From assembly GCA_964017155.1 (NCBI GenBank), contig OZ024862.1, positions 34,203,191 through 34,267,190 of the forward strand: a DNA stretch of 64,000 bases, read 5' to 3'. Source of the stretch: Oasisia sp. SBJ-2009. Its lineage: Eukaryota > Annelida > Polychaeta > Sabellida > Siboglinidae. The notes beneath the pieces are model-generated. The model was not told where the DNA came from, did not search any database, and saw only the letters and a program-made list of their open reading frames with translations. A program made the translations under genes and the position numbers. Every line of letters starts with the position of its first letter. Position 1 is the first letter of the stretch. Positions 63,901 through 64,000 of this stretch are shown here, piece after piece.

Positions 63901-64000
63901 CCACCTCGCACCACCCTGTCAACAGTCACAGGTCCATCACACAGACCATTGCCACCTCGCACCACCCTGTCAACAGTCACAGGTCCATCACACAGACCAT
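42791..64000 (-). CDS. Urease, alpha (catalytic) domain part of a fused eukaryotic urease; 5' end outside window
   Basis: Urease hydrolyses urea to ammonia and carbamate at a dinickel centre in the cytosol. Exons, in coding order on the minus strand: 64000(partial)-63453, 62461-62378, 61040-60954, 60272-60147, 59243-59181, 58690-58482, 57660-57538, 57138-57057, 56684-56440, 54831-54627, 53525-53427, 52792-52693, 52322-52216, 43437-43314, 42906-42791. All junction phases agree. The 14 complete exons give 1770 nt, that is 589 codons plus stop. Visible hallmarks in order are [28 protein letters not shown] (two Ni ligands), LKLHEDWG (carbamylated Lys), [28 protein letters not shown] (flap Cys/His), SSDSQAMGR (Ni-ligand Asp) and C-terminal AQRYFLF-stop. 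All metal and catalytic residues known for the family are present, so the alpha domain looks functional. The gamma and beta domains lie upstream, past 64000. One oddity is GTCATTC where the family usually has Arg in place of the first Cys. Maturation would need accessory proteins, and none are seen here. Confidence 0.97.
43005..43260 (+). mobile_element. 5'-truncated SINE copy
   Basis: Matches the body of the 48179 element: gcttggctgaatgcttccca, gttcgattgaaca, gtaaagtgtaaaatgctttg. It lies in the last urease intron. Confidence 0.75.
43314..43437 (-). CDS. Urease exon: [20 protein letters not shown]
   Basis: [20 protein letters not shown] followed by [20 protein letters not shown], the normal near-C-terminal segment. 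Acceptor tctccag, donor ACAG^GTAAGC, phase 0 to phase 1. A 22-bp minisatellite begins about 15 bp beyond the acceptor. Confidence 0.96.
43453..43816 (+). repeat. 22-bp minisatellite, left part of split array
   Basis: accaaccacagaccacgtgt plus ca, with gtgttaacc variants. It continues as the same repeat at 51666. Confidence 0.95.
44655..45050 (-). mobile_element. CR1-like LINE 3' end
   Basis: The minus-strand frame [20 protein letters not shown], then [26 protein letters not shown] and stop is a typical LINE ORF2 C-terminus. It has an (aat)n tail. Confidence 0.85.
46255..46730 (+). pseudogene. Degenerate integrase-like fragment
   Basis: The plus-strand frame with [27 protein letters not shown] and [11 protein letters not shown] resembles the end of a cellular integrase-core domain found in many invertebrate repeats (pattern RLWRD..V...YY, ...LHRLG). 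Stops and frameshifts occur upstream. The resemblance is from memory and weak. Confidence 0.25.
48179..48520 (+). mobile_element. Full-length tRNA-derived SINE
   Basis: Head gcgcagtggttcaagggtag (A box) and ctggttcaaatcc (B box), body ccttgggcaagttttttcac, and end gcgctttgagcaatc ... gcgctatataacaa with a tacctttacctttaaa tail. Confidence 0.85.
48850..49622 (+). mobile_element. LINE 3' end with (attc)n tail
   Basis: The frame includes [44 protein letters not shown] and [21 protein letters not shown] (49361-49363). A 3' UTR ends in cattcaattcattcataaat. Confidence 0.85.
49705..50640 (+). repeat. Ancient tandem repeat of about 280-345 bp, about 3 diverged copies
   Basis: Recurring blocks begin at about 49709, 49991 and 50336 (ttacttg..tttatgcct.gtaaa), and further on (gattcataa.taaggcaa.cagac; caatcagtg.ctgaaaa.c). 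Divergence is high. Confidence 0.5.
51666..51935 (+). repeat. 22-bp minisatellite, right part of split array
   Basis: Same unit (accaaccacagaccacatgt) as 43453-43816. Confidence 0.95.
52216..52322 (-). CDS. Urease exon: [10 protein letters not shown] ... VVFVSQ
   Basis: [20 protein letters not shown] to FVSQ, phase 1 to phase 0, donor CAG^GTAAGT. The intron that follows (43438-52215) is the longest in the gene and contains the TTAA-flanked insertion. Confidence 0.96.
52693..52792 (-). CDS. Urease exon: [17 protein letters not shown]
   Basis: [20 protein letters not shown], then IIIKGG and ITWAQM, the usual late alpha-domain segment. Phase 0 to phase 1, donor ATGG^GTCAGT. Confidence 0.97.
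53035..53205 (+). repeat. 15-bp repeat (acattccgacacaac)
   Basis: About eleven copies in the intron between urease exons 52693 and 53427. Confidence 0.9.
53427..53525 (-). CDS. Urease exon: [14 protein letters not shown]
   Basis: 33 codons, [20 protein letters not shown] through GHLIGSVE. Phase 0 at both ends, donor GAG^GTACGT. Confidence 0.97.
53930..54626 (-). repeat. 22-bp minisatellite made of splice-donor-like units
   Basis: On the minus strand the unit is gtctgtgtctcagggtcatg plus ag, about 31 copies. The copy touching the exon supplies the real donor (AAG^GTCTGTG). Confidence 0.95.
54627..54831 (-). CDS. Urease exon: SSDSQAMGR (Ni-ligand Asp)
   Basis: 68 codons from [14 protein letters not shown] to RGRLTTEK, with [22 protein letters not shown] and RTWQTADKM. 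The donor AAG^GTCTGTG is non-consensus and is identical to the start of the 22-bp repeat that follows it in the intron (53930-54626). A second array begins about 25 bp upstream of the acceptor. Confidence 0.97.
54858..56175 (+). repeat. About 20-bp minisatellite (gatgggtgagacatggggat)
   Basis: About 65 copies with g-run length variants. It fills the intron before urease exon 54627-54831. The 371-530 codon minus-strand open frames are repeat by-products. Confidence 0.97.
56440..56684 (-). CDS. Urease exon: Ni-binding [19 protein letters not shown] and flap VCHHLD
   Basis: The largest complete exon (245 bp). It carries [38 protein letters not shown] and [14 protein letters not shown], so it holds most of the active site, including the mobile-flap Cys-His. 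It ends in phase 2 (CA^GTAGGT). Confidence 0.98.
57057..57138 (-). CDS. Urease exon: carbamylated lysine (LKLHEDWG)
   Basis: 27 codons, [11 protein letters not shown] to EKMDVQ. The Lys of LKLHEDWG is the residue that is carbamylated to bridge the two nickels in the family. Acceptor ttgctgtag, donor CAG^GTATCA. Confidence 0.97.
57538..57660 (-). CDS. Urease exon: [20 protein letters not shown]
   Basis: About 41 codons ending KAGAIG. It reads [17 protein letters not shown], as in plant ureases. The weak donor GG^GTTTGT is the only one that keeps frame with the LKLHEDWG exon. Confidence 0.95.
57742..58472 (+). repeat. 20-22 bp minisatellite (gtgagtgcctgcctcagcct)
   Basis: About 34 copies, ending about 10 bp from the donor of the urease exon at 58482. 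Confidence 0.97.
58482..58690 (-). CDS. Urease exon: nickel-ligand His pair (DCHVHF)
   Basis: Encodes [18 protein letters not shown], then CHVHFICPQ with the two His ligands, then GGGTGPATG and PNNIR. The codon split AG^G at the donor (GTAGGT) matches the next exon. GTCATTC has Cys where most ureases have Arg, which would be a CGT-to-TGT CpG transition. A 20-22 bp minisatellite starts about 12 bp past the donor. Confidence 0.97.
59181..59243 (-). CDS. Urease exon: [19 protein letters not shown]
   Basis: A 21-codon exon ([11 protein letters not shown] is diagnostic). Donor CCC^GTAAGT. The acceptor tgtgtttcag abuts a 22-bp minisatellite whose unit carries tgtgttttga at the equivalent place. 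Confidence 0.96.
59246..59430 (+). repeat. 22-bp minisatellite abutting a urease acceptor
   Basis: cacacgtgttcacatgtcaa plus aa, about eight copies, the first overlapping the acceptor at 59244-59253. Confidence 0.95.
59430..59960 (+). mobile_element. LINE 3' end
   Basis: The frame contains [33 protein letters not shown] and [16 protein letters not shown], a CR1-like ORF2 C-terminus. An AT-rich 3' UTR follows and ends in ttcttcttcttattatta. Confidence 0.8.
60147..60272 (-). CDS. Urease exon: VLREGMGQ ... KADVGIK
   Basis: 42 codons including [11 protein letters not shown] and KADVGIK, typical of the N-terminal part of the urease alpha domain. Acceptor gttgccag, donor GTGACG, phase 0 at both ends. 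Confidence 0.96.
60954..61040 (-). CDS. Urease exon: LRLGDMELV ... [10 protein letters not shown]
   Basis: 29 codons, phase 0 at both ends, donor GTGAGT. The acceptor tgtgttctgtgcag forms the last, slightly altered unit of the minisatellite that begins immediately upstream (61041 onward on the plus strand). Confidence 0.96.
61045..61520 (+). repeat. 27-bp (and 16-bp) minisatellite abutting a urease acceptor
   Basis: caacccatgaacacatcacg plus aacacac, about 17 units. The unit next to the exon is modified into ctgtgcag^. Confidence 0.95.
61605..62190 (+). repeat. 11-bp minisatellite (cagacaccaca)
   Basis: About 53 copies with an occasional cagacacctca variant. It makes long open frames on both strands. 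Confidence 0.97.
62378..62461 (-). CDS. Urease exon: start of alpha domain
   Basis: 28 codons beginning [15 protein letters not shown] and ending YGPTTGDK, a highly conserved urease motif. The acceptor is tgttgacag and the donor is GTAGGT. Phase 0 on both sides joins HREQ of the previous exon to LRLGD of the next. Confidence 0.95.
62462..63452 (-). other. Urease GC-AG intron, no array
   Basis: Begins GCAAGT after CAG and ends tgttgacag. No repeat or internal exon was seen. Confidence 0.7.
63453..64000 (-). CDS. Urease exon (partial): beta/alpha linker, with 17-residue tandem repeat
   Basis: The 3' part encodes [16 protein letters not shown] and ends AHREQ, the segment that precedes the alpha domain in fused ureases. 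The splice donor is CAG^GCAAGT, a GC-AG intron type. Upstream in the same open frame the sequence [17 protein letters not shown] (17 codons, 51 bp) repeats about nine times to the window edge without a stop. The single-copy equivalent (RGGN...DGPV) is a normal urease segment. Either the repeat is translated, or each unit's ctgttgacag serves as an alternative splice acceptor. Confidence 0.85.
63518..64000 (-). repeat. 51-bp minisatellite within the urease exon, 17-codon unit
   Basis: About nine and a half copies to the window edge. The reading frame stays open, with rare variants ([13 protein letters not shown]). Confidence 0.95.

Overview
The window is nuclear DNA from an animal. Protein-coding sequence is a small fraction and is split into short exons with GT-AG junctions. 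Introns are filled with minisatellites, 3'-ends of CR1-like LINEs and tRNA-derived SINEs. No prokaryotic or organellar features are present. An intron-rich urease gene, LINE ends of this kind and minisatellites that run across exon-intron boundaries fit a marine invertebrate. Boundary-spanning ('mirage') minisatellites were, as I recall, described from amphioxus, so a cephalochordate is one candidate and a mollusc or other lophotrochozoan another. I cannot settle the species from sequence alone.

Layout. (1) About 0.5-37.5 kb, plus strand: exons of a gene I do not recognise. Two exons near the left edge (558-635 and 1582-about 1817) are phase compatible with each other, and a possible short exon lies at 4211-4255. 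Nine exons from 23929 to 37532 join in one uninterrupted frame and end in a coiled-coil region, a basic tail and TAA. Two CpG-rich promoter-like patches (about 7.5-7.95 kb with an X-box, about 14.0-14.3 kb with a CRE) lie between. The introns carry very large arrays, including 27-bp (17.1-19.2 kb), 10-bp (19.8-20.5 kb), about 30-bp (21.8-23.93 kb) and 21-bp (29.0-30.0 kb) units. (2) 37.5-42.4 kb: tail-to-tail intergenic DNA with minor arrays. (3) 42.8-64.0 kb, minus strand: the 3' part of a urease gene. Fourteen complete exons and one partial exon encode the whole nickel-binding alpha domain through the terminal AQRYFLF and stop. The gamma and beta domains must lie beyond base 64000.

The most striking pattern is that minisatellites sit on exon edges. 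Units contain a splice acceptor plus the first exon bases (exon at 23929), a splice donor (urease exon at 54627), the last codons and stop of urease (42.44-42.81 kb), or 17 codons of the urease beta/alpha linker repeated in frame (63.5-64.0 kb). Nearly every array-bearing urease intron has its own private repeat unit. One of these arrays is split by a 7.85-kb insertion flanked by TTAA (43817-51665). The insertion carries a decayed three-exon gene and nested retroelement fragments.
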